DNA of 38,036 bases, from assembly GCA_025936205.1 (NCBI GenBank), contig JAICTU010000018.1, positions 1 through 38,036 on the forward strand. The letters run 5' to 3'. How positions within the stretch are numbered: the stretch's first letter is position 1; each line of letters begins with the position of its first letter. Of this stretch, positions 24,446 through 33,623 are shown one piece after another. A program made the translations under genes and the position numbers. The DNA comes from Polyangiaceae bacterium. Lineage in GTDB: Bacteria; Myxococcota; Polyangia; Polyangiales; Polyangiaceae. The notes beneath the pieces were generated by a model. That model saw only the letters and a list, made by a program, of their open reading frames with translations, had not been told where the DNA came from and did no database searches.

Positions 24446-26257
24446 TCAACGGTTCACGCTGCGCGCGCGGATCGGGATCGCGAAGCGCAGCTGCTTGCCG
24501 ACGGGACCGAACGATGTCGCGCGCGCGACGCCCAGCAAGCACGCGCCGAGCGGCGTCGAAGCGAGTGAGCTCGGCTCGAGCGTGGCCGCGCGCACCTTGC
24601 CCGAGGCCGCGACGTCGAAATTGACAGAGATCTGCGGCTGCCCCGTGAGCGAGGCAAAGCGCTCGAAGCAGCCCTGCAGGTCGCCCTCGCGCTGCGCGAA
24701 GTGCCGGGTCAGCGCAGCCGCGCCTGCACGGTCGGCGCGTGGGGGCGGCGCTGCGCTCGGCGCAATCGGGTCCGGCGCGGGATCCTGCACGACGGGCGCG
24801 CTCTCGGCCACTGCAACCGGTGTCGTGACCGGTGCGGGAGCGGCGCCGGTCTGCTTGTCCGGGCTCTCCACCACGATGAAGCGGGAGGCCGAGGGCGTCG
24901 CTGCGCGCGGCTGCAGGAAGTGCAGCGCGGCCACCGTGCACACCGCCACGACCACACCGACGCCGAGCGCCAGCAGGGCCAGCGTCTGCCAGTCGGGCCG
25001 CCGCGCCCGCGAGCGCGGCACCTGCGAGAGAGGCACTTGCGAGAGCGGTGCCTCGGAGCGCGGGCGGCGCTTTTCCGGAGCGCGACCGGTGGTACGCGTC
25101 GGCTGGTCCCCGACCAGGGAGGCGTCCGCCAGGGCGGGGACGCCGGAGGCGGTGATCGTGGGCTGGCTCGGACTGTTCAGCGTCGCCAGCGGCGCAGGAG
25201 CCGCCGGACGCGCATTGATCTCCTTCGTGGGCGGGTCCGGCGGGATCGAGACCCTGGCGTTGCGCCAGGCGCGATCGCGCTCCGCGAGCGTCTCGAGCCG
25301 CAACATCTTGGGCATCTCGCCCGTGAAGTCGCTGCGCACCCGCTCGCGCAGCGCGACGCCGATCTCGGTTTCGCGCCGCACCAGCGTTTGGCGCAACTCG
25401 GCCGCGAAGCGCTCCACGTTCGCGTGCCGGTTCTCGGGGTCCTTGTTCAGGGCCACGAAGATCGGCGCCTCCAGCCCCACGGGCAGATCGTCGCGCCAGT
25501 GACCGAGCGGCTTGGGGCCTTCGGTGATGATGCGCCACATCAGCTTGCTGTCGTTCTCGCCCGTGAACGGGTGAGAACCGGTCAGCATCTGATACAGGAC
25601 CACTCCACAAGCGTAGAGGTCGCTCGCCGCGGACGGCGGGTCTGACGTGAACAGCTCCGGGGCCAGGAACGGCACCTTGCCCTTGAGCACCCCCGTCTGC
25701 GTGCGATACACGTCGCTCTCGGCCATGCGCGCGATGCCGAAGTCGAGCAGGCGTACGCGGCCCTCGAGGTCGATCAGCACGTTGCCCGGAGAAATATCCC
25801 GGTGCAACACTTGGGCCTCGATGCCATCGCTGCGCCGGAAGCCGTGCGCATAGCTGAGCGCATCCAGCACGCGCAGCATGATGAACACCGCCTCTTCCCA
25901 GTGCATGCGCTGCTGGCAGTTCTGCAGGTACTTCAGCCAGCGACCGAGGTCATAGCCGTGCACGTACTCGAGGATCATGGCGTGACCGCCCGTCTCCTCG
26001 CCGAAGTCGAGCACGCCCACGATGCCCGGGTGCTGCAGGTTGGACAGAATCTGCGCTTCGCGGATGAAGCGGGCGGTGCTCTCGGTCGGATCGTCGCTGT
26101 CCTGGATGATGCGCTTGATCACCACCGGCTTGGCGAAGCCGGCCGCGCCCTCCAGGCGGCCCAGGTACACGACGCCCATGCCGCCCTTGGCCAGCTTCTG
26201 CACGACGCGATAGCGCCCGAGCACCTGCTGACCCGCGAGCTCCGTCTCCAGGCTCAT
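24446..26257 (-). CDS. Transmembrane Ser/Thr protein kinase with AgmX/PglI-like C-terminal domain
   Basis: This 603-residue protein begins with a Hanks-type kinase domain (~15-290): GGMG loop (25-28), catalytic Lys48, HRDISPGN (152-159), DFG (172-174) and FLAPE (197-201). All catalytic residues are present, so it is probably active. A Pro/Ser-rich linker (~340-420, with the repeat PLSQV) leads to one transmembrane helix (~425-447). A Pro/Ala-rich periplasmic spacer follows, then a C-terminal domain (~515-600) like the TonB-related AgmX/PglI domain (ISVNFDVAASGKVRAATL). It starts inside the FecR-like gene stop (ATGA). An outer-membrane or periplasmic signal is likely relayed to cytoplasmic targets. 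Confidence 0.93.
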   Translation of the reverse strand: MSLETELAGQQVLGRYRVVQKLAKGGMGVVYLGRLEGAAGFAKPVVIKRIIQDSDDPTESTARFIREAQILSNLQHPGIVGVLDFGEETGGHAMILEYVHGYDLGRWLKYLQNCQQRMHWEEAVFIMLRVLDALSYAHGFRRSDGIEAQVLHRDISPGNVLIDLEGRVRLLDFGIARMAESDVYRTQTGVLKGKVPFLAPELFTSDPPSAASDLYACGVVLYQMLTGSHPFTGENDSKLMWRIITEGPKPLGHWRDDLPVGLEAPIFVALNKDPENRHANVERFAAELRQTLVRRETEIGVALRERVRSDFTGEMPKMLRLETLAERDRAWRNARVSIPPDPPTKEINARPAAPAPLATLNSPSQPTITASGVPALADASLVGDQPTRTTGRAPEKRRPRSEAPLSQVPLSQVPRSRARRPDWQTLALLALGVGVVVAVCTVAALHFLQPRAATPSASRFIVVESPDKQTGAAPAPVTTPVAVAESAPVVQDPAPDPIAPSAAPPPRADRAGAAALTRHFAQREGDLQGCFERFASLTGQPQISVNFDVAASGKVRAATLEPSSLASTPLGACLLGVARATSFGPVGKQLRFAIPIRARSVNR

Positions 26258-28170
26258 GGCGACCGCCCGGCGCGCGCGGAAGGCGCGGGCCGCCGCACGT
26301 ACACGTGCGTGCCGCGTTCCGGGTGACTGAGGCGCACCGCGATCGCGCGCGTGTCGCTGGGCCAGTTCGTGGGCAACGAGAAGCGTCCCTGATCATCCTG
26401 GGGCGCGCGCTGCTGGCCCACCTGCACCTGCCAGCCCGGCAGGGCGATGCCCGAGATGGTGAGCGGATCTCCGGGCTCCAGCGCCTGTGCCGGCGGCGCG
26501 TCGAGCGTCGCGGTGGGGGCGGCGTTGTCGAACTGAATGTCCACGCGAGTGTGCCGCGAGAGCTTGCCGCCGCCCTTGAACGCGAAGTCGTGGCGCCCCT
26601 CGCGCAGGCTGCCGGACTCGAAGGTATGACGCGGCTCGTTGGTCGGGATCTTCTCCTCGTCGCCTGCAAACGAGTGGGTGAGCTCCAGCGCGATCCCCGC
26701 GGGCCCGTCGGGCCAGGTCAACGTGATCACCGGCAGGCGGTTCTGGTACAACACCGTGTAGCGATGGCCGTCGGCGGCGAGCGTCGTCGCGGGCGCCCGG
26801 GCCGCGACGCGCCGCGAGCCGTCGTCGCTGAGCACGCTGAGCTTGCCCTGCTTGACGACCTTGCCACCCTCGGTGCCGCAGCGCAGCTCATAGCGCTGGC
26901 TGCCGCGACCGAGCGACAGCGAGACGGCTCCCTCCCCCACCGCGTATTGACCCGCGCGCCCGGAGCGCAGCTGCAGCACTCCCAGCTCCGGGCACACGCC
27001 AGCGAAACGAAAGCGCACGGCGGTAGGCGGCGCGGGGTCATGGATGGTCAGCGACTCGCCAGCCTCGATCTCGACGTCGGCGTGCTCCAGCCCACGCCCC
27101 TGGATGCTCAGCTCACCCGAGCTCGTCAAGGTCGCGCGCTGCCCGACACGGATCTGCTGTAGCTCGCCCTTGCTCTCGATGCTGGCTTCCTTGGCCTTCA
27201 CATCCAGCAGCGTGCCAGCGTTGCCCAGGGTCACGTTCACCAGCCCGGTCGGGGCGACCACGATCTCGCCGCCCGGCACCGCGATCCGCACGAAGACCTC
27301 GCTACCCGCGGCGAGCGAGCCCTCGGACGCTTCCACCAGCACGCCCGCGCGTGGCGCGATCACATATTGCCCCGTCTGGAGCTGCGCGCGCTCGCGCCCG
27401 TGCTCCAGATCGACCGAGGTCGTGCGCGCCAGACGCAGCTCCGTGCCCGGCGTGAGCCGCGCGGGGCCTTCCGCCAGCGACGACCAGCCCTGGCCCGTGC
27501 GCACGCTCGCGCCGCGGCCCCGCACGCGCGCGGTGATCTCCGCGCCGTCCGGCGCGGCTTCGCCAGGCGGCGCCTGCGCGGGCGGCGACGGCTGCGTCGT
27601 GCTGGCGGCCGCCGCTGCGTTGTCGAGCCGCTTCACGTCGCCGTCGGGCAACACGCGCACGCCCGCGCCCGCGGTCAGCGGCTCGGCGTCGCCGAACACC
27701 GCGCGGCCCACCTCCACGATGATCCGGGTGCCCTCATTGGACTGCGAGAACACCACCGTCGCGCCCGGATCGATGCGCGCGAGCCCCACGCGTGTGTGGA
27801 TCGCGAGCGGCTCGGCCGCGGCCTGCAAGGAAGCCGCGCCCGTCTCCACGTCGAAACCGAGCGCATGCTTCTCGGGCGGCGTGTCGGAAAACCTGACCTG
27901 TGTATCGGCGTCCAGCGAGAGCTGACTGCCGTCGTCGAGCGCCAGCTGCGCCGAGGCGTCCGCATGCGTCTGCAGCCCGTCGCCGAGGTGAAACACGGTG
28001 CCGATTTCCGCGACTTTCCAGACCCGCAGCTGCGCCGCCCAGTCGCGCTCCACCGCGCCCGATTTCTGCCGCAGCGTCGCCAGCGGCATCGGCGAGGAAG
28101 AGGCCGAGGAACAGGCGAAGGAACAGGCAACGGCGAGCGCGCACAGGCCCGCGCCGGAGCGCGTCTTCAC
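26254..28170 (-). CDS. FecR-like domain lipoprotein
   Basis: This 638-residue exported protein has a signal peptide with a cysteine-rich end (SFACSSAS) and probably becomes a lipoprotein. Two FecR-like beta domains are visible: one around residues 45-180 (GDGLQTHADASAQLALDDGS, IDPGATVVFSQSNEGTRIIV) and one around 215-360 (TELRLARTTSVDLEHG, VLVEASEGSL). A C-terminal Ig-like or carboxypeptidase-regulatory-like region (APTATLDAPPAQALEPGDPL) completes it. FecR domains bind partners in envelope signalling. It overlaps both neighbours by four bases (barrel protein upstream with GTGA, kinase downstream with ATGA), which makes a three-gene operon certain. Its ligand is unknown. Confidence 0.9.
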   Translation of the reverse strand: MKTRSGAGLCALAVACSFACSSASSSPMPLATLRQKSGAVERDWAAQLRVWKVAEIGTVFHLGDGLQTHADASAQLALDDGSQLSLDADTQVRFSDTPPEKHALGFDVETGAASLQAAAEPLAIHTRVGLARIDPGATVVFSQSNEGTRIIVEVGRAVFGDAEPLTAGAGVRVLPDGDVKRLDNAAAAASTTQPSPPAQAPPGEAAPDGAEITARVRGRGASVRTGQGWSSLAEGPARLTPGTELRLARTTSVDLEHGRERAQLQTGQYVIAPRAGVLVEASEGSLAAGSEVFVRIAVPGGEIVVAPTGLVNVTLGNAGTLLDVKAKEASIESKGELQQIRVGQRATLTSSGELSIQGRGLEHADVEIEAGESLTIHDPAPPTAVRFRFAGVCPELGVLQLRSGRAGQYAVGEGAVSLSLGRGSQRYELRCGTEGGKVVKQGKLSVLSDDGSRRVAARAPATTLAADGHRYTVLYQNRLPVITLTWPDGPAGIALELTHSFAGDEEKIPTNEPRHTFESGSLREGRHDFAFKGGGKLSRHTRVDIQFDNAAPTATLDAPPAQALEPGDPLTISGIALPGWQVQVGQQRAPQDDQGRFSLPTNWPSDTRAIAVRLSHPERGTHVYVRRPAPSARAGRSP

Positions 28171-29750
28171 GGCGAGCCTCGCAGCAGGTCGGCGTTCAGA
28201 ATCACGACTCCGTCTTCGGGTACCTGCACGTGGCGGCGCTGTGGCGCATGGCCGCTCGCCTCCACCACCACCTCGTAGGTCCCCGGCGGGACGTCGAGCT
28301 GGAAGCTGCCGGAGGCGTCAGTCTGGATCTCCTTGCCCAGGGGCTCGATGCGGATGCGTGCCCGCAACCCGACGCCGCTGAACGAACGAACGAGCCCGCG
28401 TACCTGACCGGTGGCGGGCGCCGGTGCCAGCTTCACGTCGACCACCAGCGGCTTGCCGGGCTTCAGCTCGATCGGCTGCGTGTAGGTCTGGAGCCGCGCC
28501 GCGCTCACTCGCAGAGTGGCGCTGGCCGGCGCGATCTGCTCCAGCCGATAGCTCTCGAGCTGACCGTGCGGGACCTCGATGGTCTGCTCTCCGGCCACGA
28601 TCTCCACCGTTGCATCGCTCAGCGGGTAGCCGTCGAGCGTGGTGACGTGCACCTCCACGCTGGCCAGCGCGGGCGGCGCCGCGGGCTCCGGACGGCGCGG
28701 CGAGGCTGCGGGCTCGGAAGGAAGCGGCGCACTCGGCACGGGCCTGTCGAACCAGTGGTAGGCCAGGCCCACCAGCAACTGAAAGCGCGGCTCGACGGGC
28801 AACAGCGGGTCCGTGGCGCCCACGGGCGGGCGCGCGCTGAGCGACGTATCCGCCATCGCGCGCAGGCTGAACTGCTCGCCGAGCCGCTGACGCGCCCCCG
28901 CGCTGACCCGCAGCGGCGAATCCAGAACCCCCGGCGCTCCGTGGCCCACCAGGAGGTCGCCGCTCAGCTCCGCGAGCAGCTCCGTCGCGCCCAGGCGATA
29001 TGCGCCGCCGGCGCCCAGCCGCACGGCGTCGAACTGGCTCACCTCCAGTGACAGGCGATCACCGGAGCGATAGCGCGCCGGATCGCGCGCGACGCCGGCA
29101 GTGCGATCATAGCGGTAGCCAGCGAGCAGACCGATGCTGACAGGAGCGGCGCGCGGCAGATACGCTCCCAGCAAGAGCAAGTCCACGGCGGGGCTCTCCA
29201 GCGAGCGACCGATGCTGTCGCCGCGCATGAAGGTGGCCCCGACCCCCGCTCCGAGATGCACGTCCGAGCTCAACCGCGTGCCCGCCTGCGCATGTACATC
29301 GCTATCGAGCACGGTCCCCGTATCGGTGCCGAGCCCGTCATCGCCGTGGCGGTCATGGCGCAGATTGGTTCCCATCGACAGATCCAGCCAGGGCAGCGGC
29401 GACAAGCTCGCGCCCAGCCGCCCCTGCAGTCGATGGTGCGGCCCGGGGGCGGCGCTCTGGCTCTCGGTGAAGCCGTAGCCCAGGCCCCCGGTGAGGGTGA
29501 GCCCCGGATCGGCCGCGGCCACGACCGGCACGCGGAAGTAGCCGGGGGTGGACTGCCAGCTCGTGCCGAGCGTGGTGCCCGAGGCCTCGGCGGACGGCGG
29601 CTGCCAGCCGGCACCCAGCGCCGCGGTGGGCGCGATCGGTTGCGCGTGCGCAGATGTCGCAGCCGCGAGCACATACACGAGCGCACACACTGCGGGCAGG
29701 ATTTGCCTGCGACGCGAACATACGCTCGAGCCTGGCTCGCTTGGGTACAC
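28167..29750 (-). CDS. Outer-membrane beta-barrel with carboxypeptidase-regulatory-like repeats
   Basis: This 527-residue protein starts at GTG 29750, which gives a signal peptide ([20 protein letters not shown] then SAHAQP). Residues ~35-330 alternate strands with aromatic and Gly residues ([26 protein letters not shown]) as in an outer-membrane barrel. A Pro-rich linker leads to two carboxypeptidase-regulatory-like Ig domains (~360-525, e.g. [20 protein letters not shown] and [20 protein letters not shown]). It leads the operon with the FecR-like lipoprotein and the kinase. A further 32 upstream codons are open (to GTG 29846) but no start there looks better. The partner of the C-terminal domains is not known. 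Confidence 0.85.
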   Translation of the reverse strand: MYPSEPGSSVCSRRRQILPAVCALVYVLAAATSAHAQPIAPTAALGAGWQPPSAEASGTTLGTSWQSTPGYFRVPVVAAADPGLTLTGGLGYGFTESQSAAPGPHHRLQGRLGASLSPLPWLDLSMGTNLRHDRHGDDGLGTDTGTVLDSDVHAQAGTRLSSDVHLGAGVGATFMRGDSIGRSLESPAVDLLLLGAYLPRAAPVSIGLLAGYRYDRTAGVARDPARYRSGDRLSLEVSQFDAVRLGAGGAYRLGATELLAELSGDLLVGHGAPGVLDSPLRVSAGARQRLGEQFSLRAMADTSLSARPPVGATDPLLPVEPRFQLLVGLAYHWFDRPVPSAPLPSEPAASPRRPEPAAPPALASVEVHVTTLDGYPLSDATVEIVAGEQTIEVPHGQLESYRLEQIAPASATLRVSAARLQTYTQPIELKPGKPLVVDVKLAPAPATGQVRGLVRSFSGVGLRARIRIEPLGKEIQTDASGSFQLDVPPGTYEVVVEASGHAPQRRHVQVPEDGVVILNADLLRGSP

Positions 29751-29863
29751 CTGTTCGTCATGAACGGCAGGCAACTGGGGTGACCCAAGCCAAACCAGTT
29801 GGCCGGGGCCGAGGGGTGCCTCACGGGGTGTCAGGATGGCCCGCACCGTGTACGCTCCACCCG

Positions 29864-31597
29864 GTGAACCCGCGCAGAGTCAAAACCCCCGAAGAGCTAC
29901 GCAGCCATCGCTGGTACGGAGCGAGTGGCTTGCGCGCCTTCGGTCATCGCTCGCGCACCGCGCAGATGGGCTACGGCCCTGCCGACTACGCCGGCAAACC
30001 GGTGATCGCGGTGATCAACACCTGGAGCGACATCAGCCCGTGCCACTCCCACTTCCGCGCGCGGGCGGAAGAGATCAAACGCGGCATCTGGCAAGCGGGC
30101 GGCTTTCCGGTGGAGCTGCCGGCGCTCTCGCTCTCGGAAAACTTTCAGAAGCCGACCACGATGCTCTATCGCAACCTGCTGGCGATGGAGGTGGAGGAGC
30201 TCTTGCGCTCCTATCCCGCGGACGGCGCGGTGTTGATGGGCGGCTGCGACAAGACCACGCCCGCGCTGCTGCTGGGCGCCATCAGTATGAATCTGCCGGC
30301 CCTGTTCGTGCCCGCCGGACCGATGCTGCGCGGCGACTGGCGCGGCCAGACGCTGGGCAGCGGCAGCGACGTGTGGAAGTACTGGGCCGAGCTGCGCGCG
30401 GGCAAGCTCGAAGAATCGGCGTGGGCGGAGATCGAGAGCGGCATCGCGCGCTCCGCCGGCACTTGCATGACCATGGGCACGGCCGCCACCATGATGAGCG
30501 CCGCCGAGGTGCTCGGCTTCACTCTGCCGGGCGCCTCCGCCATCCCCGCCCCGGACTCGCGCCACGCGCGCATGGCGACGCTCGCCGGACGCCGGATCGT
30601 GGAGATGGTGTGGGAGGACCTGAAGCCCTCCGACCTGCTCTGCAGCGAGGCGATCGACAACGCGATCGTCACGGTGCTCGCCCTAGGTGGCTCGACCAAC
30701 GCGGTGATTCACCTGATCGCGCTCGCGCGCCGCGCCGGCGTCCCGCTCAAGCTGGACCGCTTCGATCAGCTGTCGCGCGAGACGCCGGTGATCGCCAACC
30801 TGCGCCCGACGGGCAGCTTCCTGATGGAAGACTTCTTCTACGCGGGCGGGTTGCCGGCGCTGCTCGCTGCGCTCGGCCCGCGTCTGCACCTCGGCTGCCG
30901 CACGGTGAGCGGCCGCACGCTGGGCGACGACATCGCCGGCGCGCAGATCTACGATGCGCGCGTGATCAAGAGCCCGGCGGAGCCGATCGCGCCCTCGGGG
31001 GGCCTGGCGGTCCTGCGCGGCAATCTGTGCCCCGACGGCGCCGTGATCAAGCCGCTCGCGGCCGCTCCGGAGCTCCTGCAGCACAGTGGGCCGGCGCTGG
31101 TCTTCGAAGACTACGGCGAGCTGCTGGCGAAGATCGACGACCCCGCCCTGCCCGTCGACGCGCGCACGGTGCTCGTGTTGCGCAACGCGGGGCCCAAGGG
31201 CGGCCCGGGCATGCCCGAGTGGGGCCAGCTGCCCATTCCGAAGAAGCTGCTCGCGCACGGCGTGCGCGACATGTTGCGCATCTCGGATGCGCGCATGAGC
31301 GGCACCAGCTATGGCGCGTGCGTGTTGCACGTCGCCCCCGAGGCGTTCGTCGGAGGCCCACTCGGTCTGCTCCAGACCGGTGACATCATCGATCTGGATG
31401 TGCACGCCCGCCGCCTCGATGTGCGCCTCAGCGACGCCGATCTGGCGCACCGCCGCAGCCAGCGTCCGAAGCCTCGCGCGCGCTATCCGCGGGGCTACGG
31501 CCGCCTGTTCCTCGAGCACATCCAGCAAGCCAACGACGGCTGTGACTTCGATTTCTTGCTGGGCACGGACCCGATCGAGGAGCCCGCGATCTACTGA
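29864..31597 (+). CDS. IlvD/Edd-family dehydratase, L-arabinonate-type
   Basis: This 577-residue iron-sulfur dehydratase converts sugar acids (pentonates such as L-arabinonate) to 2-keto-3-deoxy acids. Three cluster cysteines are in place: C60 in [15 protein letters not shown]128 in GGCDKTTP and C201 in [11 protein letters not shown]130 follows C128 and is probably the carbamylated metal ligand. The C-terminal [17 protein letters not shown] contains the catalytic Ser. The spacing is one residue off that remembered for the characterised Rhizobium L-arabinonate dehydratase, supporting the pentonate subgroup over dihydroxyacid or phosphogluconate dehydratase. Start GTG at 29864; a longer frame to 29654 overlaps the barrel gene's leader and is unlikely. 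It diverges from the barrel operon and converges with a Cys-rich gene. Confidence 0.92.
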   Translation: MNPRRVKTPEELRSHRWYGASGLRAFGHRSRTAQMGYGPADYAGKPVIAVINTWSDISPCHSHFRARAEEIKRGIWQAGGFPVELPALSLSENFQKPTTMLYRNLLAMEVEELLRSYPADGAVLMGGCDKTTPALLLGAISMNLPALFVPAGPMLRGDWRGQTLGSGSDVWKYWAELRAGKLEESAWAEIESGIARSAGTCMTMGTAATMMSAAEVLGFTLPGASAIPAPDSRHARMATLAGRRIVEMVWEDLKPSDLLCSEAIDNAIVTVLALGGSTNAVIHLIALARRAGVPLKLDRFDQLSRETPVIANLRPTGSFLMEDFFYAGGLPALLAALGPRLHLGCRTVSGRTLGDDIAGAQIYDARVIKSPAEPIAPSGGLAVLRGNLCPDGAVIKPLAAAPELLQHSGPALVFEDYGELLAKIDDPALPVDARTVLVLRNAGPKGGPGMPEWGQLPIPKKLLAHGVRDMLRISDARMSGTSYGACVLHVAPEAFVGGPLGLLQTGDIIDLDVHARRLDVRLSDADLAHRRSQRPKPRARYPRGYGRLFLEHIQQANDGCDFDFLLGTDPIEEPAIY

Positions 31598-31662
31598 GCG
31601 GTACGCTGCACGCAAGGCGCCGCACTCCTCGAATTCCCCCTGCTGAGCGATGGTCGCTGCGC

Positions 31663-32391
31663 TCAGTAAAGGCTGCCACACGGGGCCCGGCCGCTCACCA
31701 CGTGGTGCGCCAGGGCGGTACAATCTCCAGCCGAGCACTGCTGCCCGGCGACGGAGCAGCCATCGAGCAGGATGAGGGAGCGCACCGCACCGGCCCCGTT
31801 CGCATTGCTGACCTCCGCGTCGATGGTGGTCCCTTCTGCCCAGCGCCCCAGCTCGAGCAGCGTGCCCGCGGCAACCGTGCGCTGATCTACCAACACACCG
31901 TTGATCCGCACGCTCACCTCCACGTCGGCAGCGGGCTCCACGGCATCCGCTCGCACGGTGAGCGCGGCTGCGGGCGGGCGGGGACTGCCCCGATAGTCGT
32001 CAAGCGCGACACGCGAGCCGTTGTTCTGCCCAGACGCGTCGGTGCAATCTGCGGAGCCTTCGAACGCGAACCACTTGGCTAAATACTCCCGCCCCCTGCT
32101 CGGGCTCGCGTCGTCGGCGTACGTGATATCGGGCAAGAGTTCTCCGCTGATGCCGTCAGCGCTCACGCACAAGTTCGTCATCAGCGAGCTCCAGTGAGGT
32201 CGCTTGACGTCGACGGAGACGGGCTGCGACCCTAGAAAATTTCTGAGATCGGGCATGGCGTCGTAGACACAGAGCTCGCTCGGCGCGTAGATGGTAGGTA
32301 CGTCTCCCAGCTCGATGCCGCCCTCCTGGCCGAGCTCCAGATAGAAGCGGCCGGCGAGCCCTCCGTCGTCCGTGTGCACTCGAGTGGGCAC
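31663..32391 (-). CDS. Cys-rich hypothetical protein, likely 5'-truncated
   Basis: This 242-residue protein has nine cysteines, including DGCSVAGQQCSAGDC near its C-terminus, and strand-rich segments (DVEVSVRINGVLVDQRTVA). Both suggest an extracellular or surface protein with disulphides. Yet it has no signal peptide; it begins abruptly at GTG 32391 (MPTRVHTDDGGLAGRFYLEL) without a ribosome binding site. Other frames upstream show no leader. About 40 bases away a rightward gene fragment also lacks its 5' end, so a deletion has probably removed both starts and the intervening promoter. I do not recognise the family. It may now be silent. Confidence 0.6.
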   Translation of the reverse strand: MPTRVHTDDGGLAGRFYLELGQEGGIELGDVPTIYAPSELCVYDAMPDLRNFLGSQPVSVDVKRPHWSSLMTNLCVSADGISGELLPDITYADDASPSRGREYLAKWFAFEGSADCTDASGQNNGSRVALDDYRGSPRPPAAALTVRADAVEPAADVEVSVRINGVLVDQRTVAAGTLLELGRWAEGTTIDAEVSNANGAGAVRSLILLDGCSVAGQQCSAGDCTALAHHVVSGRAPCGSLY

Positions 32392-32429
32392 GACTGGCGC
32401 TCGAGCGCCTGGGCTCTGGAGCTCCCGGA

Positions 32430-32633
32430 CACTGCGGATACAGCCTGTTCGCCATCTCCCGCGAGGGCCTGCAGCGCGTGCGTGAAGTGCAGCTCGCCTA
32501 CGTGCGAGAGATGCAGTCGATCATCGCGACGTCCGGCGAGGGGGATTGCGTGGCCCTGTATTGTGCGCAGCTGCTGGATCTGGCAGTGCCCGAGAGCAAT
32601 GTGTTCCGGAGCCGTCCGGAACCGAACGAGTGA
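32430..32633 (+). pseudogene. 3' remnant of a rightward gene, DUF4423-like
   Basis: A plus-strand frame that has no start codon encodes CGYSLFAISREGLQRVREVQ, then LAYVREMQSIIATSGEGDCV and ALYCAQLLDLAVPESNVF, ending at TGA 32631-32633. The composition and helical pattern are clearly protein-like, while the surrounding frames are not. It resembles the C-terminus of the TIGR02147/DUF4423 regulators common in myxobacteria, from memory only. The 5' end is missing and the frame starts next to the truncated Cys-rich gene. It is followed after 26 bases by the second palindromic element. Confidence 0.6.
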
Positions 32634-32659
32634 CGCGCGAGAACTCGCGGGCGCGCAAT

Positions 32660-32719
32660 GGGCACATTCTGGTGGGCTCGGAGCCGCACGACGGCGAGCC
32701 CACCAGGAATGCCCGCTGC
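32660..32719. repeat. Palindromic dispersed element, copy 2
   Basis: The left arm GGGCACATTCTGGTGGGCTCG (without its last base) pairs with CGAGCCCACCAGGAATGCCC around a GC-rich loop; the inner 10 base pairs (GGTGGGCTCG/CGAGCCCACC) are perfect. The element matches 12628-12688 in both arms, the loop GCCGCACG and the tail GCCCGCTGC, with compensating changes that keep the stem. It follows the stop of the truncated DUF4423-like fragment, mirroring the position of copy 1 after the truncated GNAT gene. It is not followed by a T-run. Confidence 0.75.
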
Positions 32720-32837
32720 TCGATCGCTTCCGCGTGATGGCCTGGAGCCCTGGCGGAGCCGCCGCCCTGCATTTCGGTCCTCGCCGGGACGACGCCGGGG
32801 CCCCGCCTCCCTTGCCGACCTGGTAGGATGGCCGCCG

Positions 32838-33623
32838 ATGGCACTACCGCAGGATCCTCTGCCCAACCGCTTTCGCCGCCAACTGCTCGACCGGCAGCGC
32901 CTGATCGGCTGCTGGGCGTCGCTGGCGAGCCCGATCTCCACCGAGGTGCTGGGCTACGCGGGCTTCGACTGGTTGCTAATCGACGGCGAGCACGCGCCGA
33001 ACGATTTTCAGACCTTTCTGACCCAGCTGCTGGCGCTGAAAGACAGCCCCAGTGCGGCCGTGGTCCGCCCGCAGTGGAACGAGCCGGTGTTGCTCAAGCG
33101 CCTGCTCGACCTGGGCGTGTACAACTTCCTGATGCCGTTCATCGAATCCGCCGAGCAGGCGGAGGCCGCGGTCGCCGCCACGCGCTACCCGCCGCGCGGC
33201 ATCCGTGGCATCGCGGTCGCCCAGCGCAGCAATCGCTACGGCTACGTCCCCGAGTACTTCGAGCGCATCAACGACAACATCAGTGTGCTGGTACAGATCG
33301 AAAGCCGCGCCGGCGTGGACGCAGTCGAAGCCATTGCCCGGGTGGACGGGGTCGACGCGCTGTTCATCGGGCCGTCGGATCTGTCGGCCTCGCTCGGGCA
33401 CTTCGGCAATCCGCGCCACCCCGAGGTGCAGGGCGCGATGCAGCATGTGCTCGAGGTGGCCCGTGCGCAGGGCAAGCCCGTGGGAATACTGACGGGCGTG
33501 GAAGAAGAAGCACAACGTTACCTGGAGATGGGGATGACCTGTGTGGCCGTGGGCATGGATGTGGTGCTGCTGCGCAACGCGAGCCGGCAGCTGGCGGAGC
33601 GCTTCCGGAGGAACTCACCATGA
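32838..33623 (+). CDS. HpcH/HpaI-family aldolase (GarL-like)
   Basis: This 261-residue class II aldolase resembles 2-dehydro-3-deoxyglucarate aldolase. Visible motifs are STEVLGYAGFDWLLIDGEHA with the following PND, the VRPQWNE segment with catalytic Arg, LQ/VQIESRAGVDAVEAI (metal-binding Glu) and GVDALFIGPSDLSASLG (metal-binding Asp). It would split a 2-keto-3-deoxy sugar acid into pyruvate and a semialdehyde or aldehyde. The ATG at 32838 has AGGA nine bases upstream; a longer frame is spurious. It overlaps the dehydrogenase gene by four bases (ATGA). With the IlvD-type dehydratase at 29.9 kb it forms a candidate pathway, though specificity is undetermined. Confidence 0.92.
   Translation: MALPQDPLPNRFRRQLLDRQRLIGCWASLASPISTEVLGYAGFDWLLIDGEHAPNDFQTFLTQLLALKDSPSAAVVRPQWNEPVLLKRLLDLGVYNFLMPFIESAEQAEAAVAATRYPPRGIRGIAVAQRSNRYGYVPEYFERINDNISVLVQIESRAGVDAVEAIARVDGVDALFIGPSDLSASLGHFGNPRHPEVQGAMQHVLEVARAQGKPVGILTGVEEEAQRYLEMGMTCVAVGMDVVLLRNASRQLAERFRRNSP

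Noticed and set aside
31643..31666. A 7-bp inverted repeat (CTGAGCG and CGCTCAG) at the end of the Cys-rich gene
   Set aside because: Short stem, 10-base loop, no T-run; such repeats are common by chance in this DNA.
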